Shown in pieces: positions 37,201-48,830 of a stretch of DNA of 64,000 bases (the stretch's first letter is position 1; every line of letters starts with the position of its first letter). The stretch is taken from positions 181,325,614-181,389,613 of the forward strand of contig RSEF01000001.1 in assembly GCA_003993805.1 (NCBI GenBank), given 5' to 3'. The translations under genes and the position numbers were made by a program. The notes beneath the pieces were generated by a model that had not been told where the DNA came from, ran no database searches, and saw nothing but the letters and a program-made list of their open reading frames with translations. The stretch comes from Himantopus leucocephalus. Lineage: Eukaryota; Chordata; Aves; Charadriiformes; Recurvirostridae.

Positions 37201-37784
37201 TTCTTAGCCTGGTGTGGTTTTGGGAAGAAGGTGATTTTAGCTGTGTTGTGCCGCTTGGTGTCCTGACCAGAGAAATAAAATGGTCTGGTTTATTTACCGG
37301 TATAGTCACATAATTTGTCTATGACTCAGGTTAGCTTTTAGCCGACTGGATCTGGGGAAGAAGAATCACCACTCTGGTTTGCATGGAGTGAGGAACCACC
37401 AATTTTTCCAGTCTCACAGGAGCAGAGTCATTCTGCTGCGCCTGTCCTTGGCTGTGGAGGGAGCTGGAGGATGTCCACACCGCTTGAATCAGCCTCTAGA
37501 TCACACATCTGGGCTTATTTGCCACCTGACTGAATTTACACTATAAAGAGAACTTTCAGCCCACTCCTCCTGATATATTTTCTTTCAAAATCCATCCTCT
37601 TCCCAGTCAAAAGAAACATATTTTTTTTTCAGGCAGGGATTAGACCTCCACCTTTGTTAGTTGAGAGTTTTACTGATTTCACAGAGAGGACGCCTGAGAA
37701 CTAGCTGAAGTCAGTCAGTGGCCAACATGAGTGCGCTCTTGTAGTGAAGACAGCCACCTAATACTGGGATAGCAAGTGTGTAGC

Positions 37785-38319
37785 CAGCATGTTGAGAAAA
37801 CTAATTATCCTCCTGTCTTCTTCAGCGCTGGCGAGACTGCATCTGAAGCCCAGGTTTGGGCTCCCCAGTAGGAGAGAGGTGTTCATGTAGTGGAGTGAGT
37901 GCAGTGGAGGCACATGACCTGTGCAGACAGGCTGTGGGAGCTGGGGCTGTTCAGTGGTAAGACCAGAAGGCAAAGGGATGATTTATTGAGGTCTTCAGCT
38001 ACCTAAAGGGGGGGATATAGAGCAGACAGACCCTGACTTTTCTCAGGGGACTGCTGCAAAAGAGACAAGGGGCCAAAGTCTCAATTTGCAACAAGGAAAA
38101 TTCTGTCTAGATAGAAGGAAAAATAAAATCACCATAAGAGTCATTGAACACTGGAACAGATTGCCCAGAGCAGTTGTGGGTTCTCTAACCCTGGGGATAC
38201 TGAACGCTCACCTAGACAAGGCCCGGAGTAACCTGTTCTTGTTGATTTTTCCCTGAACAGGGATTGGACTAGATGATCTCCAGAGGTCCCTTTCAAACTA
38301 AAATCTTCAGTGATTCTGA
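37785..38319 (+). mobile_element. CR1 LINE, 5'-truncated copy
   Basis: The 5' part corresponds to the CR1 ORF2 stretch that normally encodes S-A-L-V-R-P-H-L-E (here CAGCGCTGGCGAGACTGCATCTG). It is followed by the C-terminal region, with CATTGAACACTGGAACAGATTGCCC for the HWNRLP-type motif. The 3' tail reads GGATTGGACTAGATGATCTC and AGTGATTCTG, the usual CR1 end. Frameshifts and substitutions make it inactive. It is more diverged than the copy at 38684-39092. Confidence 0.88.
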
Positions 38320-38683
38320 GGACTAGATGACTAGATCTGCCTTGTACCTCCTGTATTTGTCTTTCATTGTAACCACAGTATTTACAGCTAATTTCTGTTC
38401 AGATTCACTTTTGATTCTGCTTCTCTATTTTAATGTTAAAAAAGTTAGTTTTGCTAAGTTTTAAATGTAATGCAGTATTTTGTAATGGGTGGAGTTAAAA
38501 AGTCCGTTCTCCCTTAGCCACCTTGTGAGTCCATCTTGTTCAGCTTTGTGTGTAACAAATAATGTTACAGCAAGTGAAAATTGGATTTAGTTTTGTTGAA
38601 CTTTGCAATTTCTTAATGTGCTCAGCTTTTAGCTGGGGAACAATAAGCAATGATACTCACTGGAACGTATTATTCCAAAAGTT

Positions 38684-39092
38684 TCACAGAATCATAGAAT
38701 AGTTTGGGTTGGAAAGGGCCTTTAAAGGCCATCTAGTCCAACCTCCCTGCAATAAGCAGGGACATCTTCAACTAGACCAGGTTGCTCAGAGCCCCGTACA
38801 ACCTGACCTTGAATGTTTCCAGGGATGGGGCATCTACCACCTCTCTGGGCAACCTGTGCCAGTGTTTCACCACTCTCATTGTAAAAAATTTCTTCCTTCT
38901 ATCTAGTCTAAATCTTCCGTCTTTTAGTTTAAAACCCCTTGTCCTATTGCAACAGGCCCTGCTAAAAAGTTTGTCCCCATCTTTCTTATAAGCCGCCTTT
39001 AAATACTGAAAGGCCGCAATAAGGTCTCCCCGGAGCCTTCTCTTCTCCAGGCTGAACAACCCTAACTCTCTCAGCCTGTCCTCATAGAGTTT
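38684..39092 (-). mobile_element. CR1 LINE, 5'-truncated copy with readable ORF2 C-terminus
   Basis: On the minus strand a long open frame retains the CR1 ORF2 C-terminal region: LYEDRLRELGLFSLEKRRLR, then DLIAAFQYLKAAYKKDG, KFFTMRVVKHWHRLPREVV and APSLETFKVRL. The 3' end (left side) finishes in the characteristic ATTCTATGATTCTGTGA tail, seen here as TCACAGAATCATAGAAT at 38684. The reverse transcriptase core is missing by 5' truncation, as is usual for CR1. The open frame is a remnant without independent function. The near-intact frame suggests a younger insertion than its neighbour. Confidence 0.95.
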
Positions 39093-42000
39093 GGGATATG
39101 TGTCTTGATTTACGTACATTATCTGATTGATTACTTTTGCTCTAGGCCTCAGTATGTTCACCTCTAAAGAGTTAAGTGCTACTGAGTTGTTTGATTTAGC
39201 ATTTGATTTTGCCTTGATGGGATTGCAAACACGGAATATGTTCTTGCATACAACAAGAATATTGACAGCCTACAACATATGCATTGCACGTAAAGGATTT
39301 TGAAAAGTTATTGTAGGTGATACTGTCTGTGGTTAAGTGTCATAAGCCACCTAATAATCTGATCATAACTGACATGGGAGATGCTTTTATAATATTTACA
39401 AAACCATGATAAGGTGGATTAATATGGCAGTTGCATTTTAAGCATCTAACTGAAATCTATCAGAACAATTGTTAGCAGTGATGATCGATTAAAGGAGGCT
39501 CTTAATGGAAATCATAGAAGAACCCTGAAATTAAAAGAAATGTGAAGATATTCTAACAATTCTGAAGGTATTGTAACAATCTTGGACAAGTCTTTGCAGT
39601 GATTATGTGTTTTCATAGATAGGTCATAGTGTCCCATGTCTTTACAGACATATAAACTTCAGTTTAGGAAAAAATGAAGCAGGTGACTAAAGTCATACTT
39701 GCATTATGCTATCAGTACACATTTCAGTGGGTAACTGTGTTTGTGTACATCTTTTGTGAAAAAATGTTGGTTGACTTGTTTGCTTTGTCTTTGGAAAAGA
39801 TACACTGATATTAAAATTGGGGCTTTCCTTCTCCTAGTTAGCTGTTCTGTGCTGCTTGAATGTACTCCCTGTGCCAGTGTCTACTGAGTATTATTTTAAT
39901 TTGTTATTTCATGCCAGGTTAGTCTTTTCAACTGTTTTTTTTTTTATTGTAAAACCTACCATTATATTACTAGTATTGTCAAAACTGAGTATCAGTCCCA
40001 AGCAGTGTTGGAGACACTGAAAGAACCTGAATAAACCTAATTACCACATCCTAAATGCATACATACCAAGTTACATTACTTTTCATGAGCCCTCTCTTCT
40101 TCCTTCCTTCCTCTCCAAGCTCCAGAAGCATGTGTGTAATGAAGATGAGAGAAAAGCTGGCCTTTGTGCAAAGCTTCAGTAACTAAGAAGCTCACTGATT
40201 ACAGACACGTCATATCTCATGCTGTAGTTACAGCCTTCCAGCTATTTAGTCAATGCGAAGACTCACATCAGTAAAAGTAGAATTACTAGACCTTATTGGT
40301 GTGTAGAATATTCCACGAGTTGGTGCAAAATGTAATCAAAACAAGTCGAGTGCAAACACGTATCAAAAAAATCCGCTAGTGATCCTGATTTTTTTTTCTG
40401 CTTAAAACAATATAGTTAAGCTGTAATTGCGTTAAGCACAAATAAATAAAATTCATACTGCAGAGGTGGATGCAAATAACAAAAGCAAAGCTCTCGGTCT
40501 TGTGAAAATGCTCCAGAAATTCTGCTCTTCAACCTACCAGATTGGTAACGATTTCAGGTGCTGGCTAAAAGGGAGACCAGCACTTTCAGCGTGGTTGGTT
40601 GCTGCGTAGAATGGAAAGGTTTGTGAAGGTCTGATGCGTAGCTTTGTTTTCAGTAACGCTGACAAATGACACATACACAGAAGTGTTAGGTCAGAAGATT
40701 TGAAGCATTTGTTGAGTAATCAAAACGTAGTAATTATACATGCAATTTGGTGTTTTTAACGGCTCTTGACTTGCCTACATCATACAGGACTTGGTTGGCG
40801 CCAGGTAGGCTTGGCAACAGCTCTGAAAGGTGTGAGTCATGGGAATAGTTGGCAGATCCCGGAGATACTAGTACATATCTGAGGAGAAAAAAGTTCTTGA
40901 CCTCTTTCAAACAAAGCAGAGGGAATGTAAAGATCAAAAGTTAGAGCAGTTCCAGCCCCTTTGCTATCGTTTTTGGTATATTTTCAATTTCATGACATCA
41001 TGGTTCACCTGGTTATTCAATGGCCATCTAAATTGAAAGTAAAGGTTATTAAAAAACAGAATACACTACTGACATTGCTGAAATAACTGTTGTCTTGCAA
41101 TGTCATGGTGGGTTGTGTTACCCATTTTGGATATGTCTAGTTGGTACAATATAACAATTTTGTTTTGGGATTCGCTTTAAACGGAAGATTTATAACTGTA
41201 TTGTAGAGCAGACTGATGTACAGAGGCTGGAAGCTGCTACGCAAGTGCCATTGGCAAAACACAGTAAATTTTTCTCGCCACACTGCTGCTGCTGTAGGCA
41301 ATATAGGGATACCTGCTATGATTCACTTAGAAAATGTTATGAAACATAACCTTAGAAGATCTGTTCACAGATACCTACAAGTGAAGTTGCAGGGACATGA
41401 AAAAATATTTCAGTCTTCTTGTAACTGTTGTTTCAAAGCAGACGAAACAATAATTGAGCAAAAGAGATTTTAAAAAATCTGTATCCAGAGCACTTGAATA
41501 CAAAATTAAAATGCAGTACTGCTTACCTCACCTGTTTCTAATTCGTGTTTACTTAACTATTTTCTAAATTTCTCTTGCCCTAATATTGGGTCAAAAGCTT
41601 CCTTGAATCTACTGCCGTGTTAATTAACTCATTAAGAATTTGATATGAGATTTATGCACTGTTCTTTTACAGTCATTGCCTCACAACCAGCGATGAAAAT
41701 ATGAAGCAGTAGAAAGACTCATTTCCTTAATTTTATATTCACAGGACAGAGTGTGGTCAACCAAGTTTTGTATAAAATTTTGAATACAATTTGGTACTCT
41801 GTGAAGAGCGAGCTTCATTTCAGAGTTTTGGAAAAACACATTTATTACCAGAATGAGTAGAACAAAACATACAAATTTGCTCTTGTAATTCTATGATACT
41901 GAGGCTTCAATGGACTAAAGATGTGTTAGTTTTTTGTATTTTCTTCTGATACTCAGTTTGTATGTTTGGATCATGGCTGCTTCAGTTTACATCCATCTAT

Positions 42001-43388
42001 ATTAATTTCTTAAATTTTCATGTAAGGAGAAGAAAATATCTATTAAATATCCTTTAGGTTAGGTGCAGATTTATTATGATTGAATTGAGACATTAAAAAA
42101 AGCTATCTTATGCAAATGCGTATGAAGATATTGTGCGCTCAGTTTTTAAATAGAGATACCTTTGGTTAATGGGGAGCTTTGCTTTAGAATTATTGATATA
42201 ATATAGCTCACTCAGGTCCACTTAATCGATTTGTCCATGATAACTGAACATTTTTTTTTCATGAATTTTCTTTATTGTTTTGAAAAATGTATGAAGAATG
42301 CATTTGGTGCTTTGCATATGTGGTGCTTTCTATATATACTGAGAAATGCTGACGGGGTAATGATAAATTTGCTTCTGGCATTGAACGACTGTATCTTGAG
42401 GTGACTTTTCTTCTTTGGTTCTTTATTCACATAATGCCATTAGTATTGTTTGTTACAATGTAGGATATTTATAACAGGAAACATCTGTGGAGCAGTAATA
42501 AAGAATAGTTTTCATAAAGCAGTTTTACATTATCCTTCTACCAGTATCTGATAACAGTCACATTTATCTGGGTGTAGGAACGTTCTGACAGGTGTAAGGG
42601 ATAACTGATTGATATAAACTCACTACTGCATGAAAATGAACCTTTTGATAAAGACATCTTAGTTAGAACTGATAAGTAAAGTACAGAGAACATAACTGTC
42701 TGCTATTATGTATCATTTTATTACCTTTATGTTGATCTTGATCTTTTAAATGGATAGTAAAGCATTGACAAAAGATGACTGAATATAGACATTTGTATAA
42801 TGTACCTTTAGCGGGAGCATAATCTTTAGATCAAGGACAACTTAACAGGCAAAGGGCTCATAATTCATTAAAATAGAGACACTATCTAGTTCTTAACATG
42901 GAAAACTTAAACAATGCGGTATTCTAAGGATTCAAAATTAATACTTTTTCTATTTCTTTAAAATATAACTCTATTTAGATTTTGATGGATTGAGAGGCAA
43001 ATGAAAGCGTTGGCTAAAAATTAAAAATAGTTAAGAAATTTATTTCCTGTTTTATCAGTTCCCAGAGCTTTTACGGGCATATCCATGTTAACATCTCTCT
43101 GATATTAAGTTTTGAGCAGATGGATGCCATGAAAATTATTACTTCATTTAATAAGATAGAAATAAAAGTGTTTCTCCACTTACGTGTTTTCAGTGAACAT
43201 GTTCTGAATCTATTATTTATACAGCATTCTGGTATTTTAAAGAAGAAAATAAATTTAAGTCTATGATTATCTGAAATCCTATAGAATCTAGAGACTGTTG
43301 TCTTGATTATGCAATAGTATCTTACATCAGCATGTTGTTGGAGTCATGGAATAAACATCAGGAACTTTAATATCTTGACATGCAGTGA
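39093..43388. other. Intronic sequence, no gene recognised
   Basis: AT-rich sequence. An octamer-containing stretch (ATGCAAAT at about 42110) and a TAATCGAT near 42223 hint at a possible further regulatory block at about 42090-42330, but the evidence is thin. The 85-codon frame at 41216-41473 shows no domain. Confidence 0.5.
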
Positions 43389-43488
43389 NNNNNNNNNNNN
43401 NNNNNNNNNNNNNNNNNNNNNNNNNNNNNNNNNNNNNNNNNNNNNNNNNNNNNNNNNNNNNNNNNNNNNNNNNNNNNNNNNNNNNNNN
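43389..43488. other. Assembly gap (100 N)
   Basis: Exactly 100 N, a placeholder of unknown true length. Neither flank shows a recognised repeat. Confidence 0.99.
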
Positions 43489-44954
43489 AAATCCAAGGGG
43501 AACTATGTTGATAAATTCAGTTTTTCACATCATCCCAGTTGGTGATACATGTAGACTCGATAAAGAGGCTGAATCTGAGTAAACAGAGCAGCTGAATTTC
43601 TGTTGCACTTCAAATCATAGTCCCTTGAATTAAGAAATGAGACTTAACAAATACGGGGATAGAGGACTTTGATATACATAGCTGTTTATCTGGCTACTTC
43701 CATGAAAACTAAAATTTTCTTCTAAAAATGAAAGTTTAAAAGACAAAACAGAAAAAAACCTAAACAAACACAAATTAACTCTTCACCGGAGACAATATTT
43801 TTGAATTTTCAAAATGGAATTCAGCTTTTTGAAATAATTTCTTGTAGAAAGACATATAAAATCCTGGTTTGAAACAGTACTGATCCACACCTCTGTAACA
43901 CATCTTATCATTAGTGCTGGCACATTTTAAAAGTGAAACTTAATGAGAAAAAAGAAAAAAAAAGAAAGAAAAAGGAAAATCCTGTAAAAGTATAAATGAG
44001 AAGCAAACCAAAACCAAACCACACAGCTGACATTTTAGAATTGTTTAGTGGAATTGCATCCTGGCACGGGCTGATTGAAATAAATGAACCTCTCCTGACC
44101 ATTGACTCTCAGTGTCTTAGAAACTGAATTCTGGAAGCATAACATGTATTAGCTTTGGTGCATTTTTTTTTGATATTTACAGGTCTTGGCAATATCTGAG
44201 AGACCTTGTTTTCATTTCTGGTCACCACCTCAGCAAACTAATCAATGAGGCATGAACTGCTATCTGCAGAGAAAGAAATGAAAAATAAACCAGAGATAAT
44301 CCTTCAGTTAAAAGGTTATTCTGTGCGATAAAAGCTATTTTGTTAATTTATTTACTTACTGGTACAGTGAGATAAAGTGAGGGAACAATTAGGGAATTCT
44401 AGTTGAAAGGATTTAAAAGGGCAATGACGACTTAATATTTTAGGTTATTTGATTGACAATATAGTTACACAGATTTCTTAAACGAAAAAAGTTTTCAGTG
44501 AGTCAAAATTCTGTTTGGTTCAATTATTATTTACTGCTATTAGTATTTATCAGTTATATCTTCATGCTCACAAATGTTAAATTTAAACTATATCTTATTT
44601 TTATGTGGTGTTTGGTTAAACTGGGATAATAAGTTGTTTGTTTCTATGAATTATCTGCAGTAAAAATTGTTTCCATATATTATCCCTATTTTTCATATTT
44701 TCGTATCTCCTGTTCTTCACAATATACTAAGATGCATAAAAACTTCGTTGGTTTTGACCTATATGTAATCTGGTAGAGGATATTTGTAGTTTGCAGATTA
44801 TTATATAATATTTAATTTGGTTTACTGAAACTAATTAAGATTATTTTAATATTCAGATAGTTACTTCTGAATATAAACACCAAGTGTAATAAAATGATTA
44901 GTAAAATCTGTACATAACGTGTTGCAGGAATAGTTTGTTTTTCCCAGTGTTTTT

Positions 44955-44987
<33 letters not shown>

Positions 44988-46890
44988 TATTTATTTATCA
45001 AATCTTCCCAGTGTGCAAGTCTGTATTTTGAGGTTTAATTCTGTTTAGTTGCAAACAATATTATAATAAAATGAGTATTTCACATATGCATCTCTACCGA
45101 TTCACTAATATTTTGAGAAGCAAAGATACATAGGGATATCTGTCTTTCTCCAAGTCCATCAGGAGGTTTTGGTCTATGCTTGGGAAAAAGCAACACAGTG
45201 AGTAGCCCCTTCACCTTTTGAAAGTGGACGAGGCTTTGTAGCATCCTGTACATGCAGAATAATCCACCTTTAAGAGGTTCAATATGTAGTTGTTGATACT
45301 TCTGTCATTTTGCAGGACTGAGGAGTATCATTGCCAAAAAATCTTCTGTTTCTTTTCTGGATCTTCATCTTTTCCTCTGCGTGAGGATTGGTCTTTTCTT
45401 TTTTCTTGTACTTGGAGAGTTGTTTTTCACTCTGCTATTCTCTCTCCCACTTCCGTTTTCATGAAGGCCTTTTTTTTCAGAACCATGAAATTTGCACCTT
45501 TTTTTTTTTTCTAGCATGGGAAGAGAAAATATGTTGCTCAGTTCTGTTCTCTCCAATTTCTTCTAAGCGGTAGAGACATTGACCAAAGTCTTGCAAGTTA
45601 GAAACACTTTTTGCAGAGATGGGTTGACCATATCTGCTGTGAACTATCACGGGTATGATACAATTCCCACGAAAATCAAAGGGAGTCTTTCCTTTGATTA
45701 TAAAGAAAAGGGCTCATGACCATTGTCGCCAACAGTGGCACAGTAATGATGCTGGAAGGGTATCAAGAAAGTCTTCTTTCATGCCAAATCCAGACAGTGG
45801 AGATTCTAATAAATTCCTGTGCAACCTTTGCTCCATGCTACAACACAGAGGCTCTTTCATGGTCCTGAGCTTGTGCTTCCAAGGGAAGCATTTCGATTTT
45901 CCTCCTCTCTCTGCTCACTGACTCCACCTCGTGGAACTGGCTCACCTGCCACACTTTACAGTTTTCCGTAGAAGTGATAAATTCAGAAGTGGTGGATCGA
46001 TGAGATAAGTTCAGCTTGGCTAGTTGGAAGTAGAAATGAATTGTCAAGCCAATTTAGAATTTCTGAAAAAAGGGGAAAAAATGGGCAGCTGGAGAAAAAA
46101 GTACTAAACCGTGCTTGGAGGACAAGAGTTATTGTAGATGAAGTCTGGGAAACAGGTATCTTCCAACCTAGTAGTCATTGGCCGCATTTCACAGAACATC
46201 TCTTCTCACTCCTCCCTCCTCCATAAAGCATCTTTGTTTCCTATTTAAAATCTGTGTTTTTCATAACATAGTAATTCATATTTATGTTAGCATCATTGTG
46301 TGTTAGGTATTTTCCAAACGTGCTAGACCAGAAGCTGCTCTGAAGGACTACTGTCTGACGTGTCCAGACAACCAGGACACTAAAAGAAGATATTGCTGGT
46401 ATGCGTGTATGCTCAAGGTGCTAATGTTTAACATTTATATTGCAGTAATAAACTACCGAATTTGGTAGTTTATGTTTTAGCTTGTGCAATATAGGATTGC
46501 CCCTGTATATTGTGACATTATTAGACAAAAATTCGTATGCACTTGCGCAGTAGAGAAGCCCAACAATTTAAGGCTAATTTGACTAAAGTGTTTTCAGTGA
46601 TGTGATTGCTGCTGCTGCTGCTGCAAGCTAGCATAAGCTTTAACAAGTTCTCATTCTTGAACAAGTTTAAGCAAATATAAGCCTCTTTGGGGCTAGAGTT
46701 TGCATTTTTCTTTGCTCAGAGTGGTCACACACTGAACTTGATTGTAACCTGAAGAAAATTAAGTTCCTGTATGTAATTATTGTGAAGGATATGGTACACG
46801 GCCAGAGCATGTGTACTGAGTGTCTGCAGTCTAAGTGAAGTGGTCACCACCTTCTTTAAAATCATGGTTACAGAAAGAGAAGAAATATGA
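43489..46890. other. Intronic sequence, no gene recognised
   Basis: AT-rich, with a purine tract near 43951-43977. A T-rich ATTT repeat at 44950-45000 is flanked by the 10-base direct repeat TTCCCAGTGT (44941-44950 and 45005-45014). A CTG repeat lies near 46608-46624. A 10-bp hairpin stem lies at 46448-46473. The open frames at 45290-45921 are without recognisable domains. Confidence 0.55.
44941..45014. repeat. T-rich ATTT repeat between 10-bp direct repeats
   Basis: TTCCCAGTGT occurs on both sides of a roughly 50-base T/ATTT tract. The arrangement resembles a target-site duplication around a minus-strand poly(A)-like insertion, or a microduplication by slippage. There is no body sequence that would identify a retroelement. 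Confidence 0.6.
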
Positions 46891-47094
46891 GAATCGTAGA
46901 ATTGTAGCATCGTTTAGGTTGGAAAAGACCCTTAAGCTCACCGAGTGCAACCGTAAATGTAACACTGCAAAGTCCACCACTAAACCAAGTCCTAAACGCC
47001 ACATCTACATGTCTTTTAAATACCTCCAGGGATGGTGACTCAGCCACTTCCCTGGGCAGCCTGTTCCAGTGCTTGACAACCCTTTTGGTGAAGA
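46891..47094 (-). mobile_element. CR1 LINE 3' fragment
   Basis: Starts (3' end of the element) with GAATCGTAGAATTGTAG and continues through GTTTAGGTTGGAAAAGACC, CCACTAAACCAAGTCC, CTCCAGGGATGGTGACTCAG and CCTGGGCAGCCTGTTCCAGTG, all familiar CR1 tail segments in reverse orientation. It breaks off at the coding segment before TTTTGGTGAAG. About 200 bp, inactive. Confidence 0.95.
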
Positions 47095-48189
47095 GGTAGA
47101 GGTGGAGAGCCTCTGTTCTCCCATTGCAAAGTGGGATGTGGGGGACACACTGGGTAGCAGTAAGGCTGTCTGAGAAAATGCAACAAGGTGGTCAGCAGGA
47201 AAACTAATACCACAAATAGGCCATACTTATTCTGGGGTAGGACACTCTCCATCCATGTTGAAGCTATTCAGGTACATGGAAGAGAATGAAAGATTTCTTG
47301 GACAAGACAAAAAAATGAGCATAAGTCTGTGTCATGATGATAAGGGCATTCATCAATAATGCGAAAAAGTTGAGTGCTAATCTGTGCTTAAATAATGTTT
47401 TAATGTAAACTAAGCAAAATCTGTAGAGCACAGCCACAAATCCTCCTCCCAGATGAATAGTCTTACTAATGTGACTTTTTTTTTCTCTCTTTGTCGTTTA
47501 GTAGATCCCTCAGTCTCTTCTTCAGTCTCAATATTACTATCCTGACCTGCCTATAGGATGATGATTAGTTTTCTTTTTAAGAAAGTGGAGTTGTATCGCT
47601 CTGCTTGGATTGAGAAAGTCATTCTGTCTGTGTATTTTGCATTCTGGATAAGGAGCCTATACTTTAGACTACTGTATACAAGTTAGCGATTGCTGCTCTT
47701 TCTGTAGTAGCTGTGTTTTATGGTGAGAACTGTAGCTGCCTAATAGTTGGGCGACTACGGTCTCTGCATATAACCACTGTAGCCAGAAACATATCCCAAT
47801 AGTGATTTATGTCATCTTAACATAGATGACTTAAAAGAGAATGGAATGAATAGGTCTTGGAGGGTGTCTCTCGCTCTCCAGAGAAACATCATAAATGACT
47901 AACTTTGACGGAATACTTACTCCTGGAAAATTTGCGCTAGTCTAAATTAATATTCCTCCTTAAAACTTTTTTAAAAAAATCAATGCCTGTAAATGAAAAA
48001 GGTTGTGAAATGACTACAGTACGTTGTAATGAAATGTTTACTATTTAAAGATTGACTTCTTCATAACTTCAAAATATATTTTACTTGCTTTTTGCTTGGA
48101 CACTTAAGTCTAGAAGTGAGCTATTCAGCTTCCAAAAAATAACAATATAAATTTGAAACATCATCACAGTCTTTTCAGAACTGATGGGA
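47095..48189. other. Intronic sequence, no gene recognised
   Basis: A short, somewhat GC-richer stretch follows the CR1 fragment (to about 47190), then ordinary AT-rich sequence. No repeat or RNA gene was recognised. Confidence 0.5.
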
Positions 48190-48830
48190 AATGGTGCCAC
48201 ATCTAATACATTATTTATCAAGCTACGATTGCAGGAATAACAAATATCTTAATTAGTGGAATTAATCAATTATGCCTTCATACATTAGTTGCCTGTAGTC
48301 CTCTATAAGAGAAAAAAAAAAGTTTATTCTGTTATTCTACCTTTAAAAAATGTGGTTATCATGCTCTCCTTCTTTCAAGCATTTAGAACAAAGTCCTGAT
48401 AATTTAATTACATGCCTCATTCAAATGCAGGATCATATGAACCTGTAATGGCTCAAATCATCTGTTTACTAATAATTCATCCAGTAGTGCTTTTTTTTGA
48501 AGGGAGAGGGGAAGGGAGAACCTTATCTGCAATTTCACTTTGGTACAGTATTATAATTAAAAAAGAATAACAATATAGTTGTACAGTCTGCCATTTAGTT
48601 CAATGTTTTTGGGTGCATTTAAGCTATTGAATTAATCTCACTTTTAAACAATAGAATATAATACTTTAATAGCTTGCCTTTGCACTGGCTTTGTGGGATG
48701 CTGAAATTAGTATTATAATGCACTGTGTATAGTTTCTGCTGAATCTGATTGCTTTAGCAGCAGTCAGTTTGATAGTATCAGGTTCCAGCTTGCATTGCTG
48801 GGTCAACATGGACCCAGGCCATTAAAGGAG
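48190..48830. promoter_or_regulatory. Candidate conserved enhancer block
   Basis: Dense TAAT/ATTA cores (AATTAGTGGAATTAATCAATTA near 48250, GATAATTTAATTAC near 48398, TAATAATTCAT near 48470) and a complex 3' half to about 48830 containing GCTTTAGCAGCAGTCAG and GGGTCAACATGGACCCAGG. No open frame or repeat similarity is seen. The texture matches vertebrate developmental enhancers. Conservation not tested. Confidence 0.4.

Noticed and set aside
38772..39161. 129-codon minus-strand frame as a gene
   Set aside because: It is the C-terminal remnant of CR1 ORF2 within a truncated LINE, so it is annotated as a mobile element and not as a host gene.
46608..46624. CTG trinucleotide repeat as an expansion locus
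   Set aside because: Only about five units. Nothing indicates instability or coding context.
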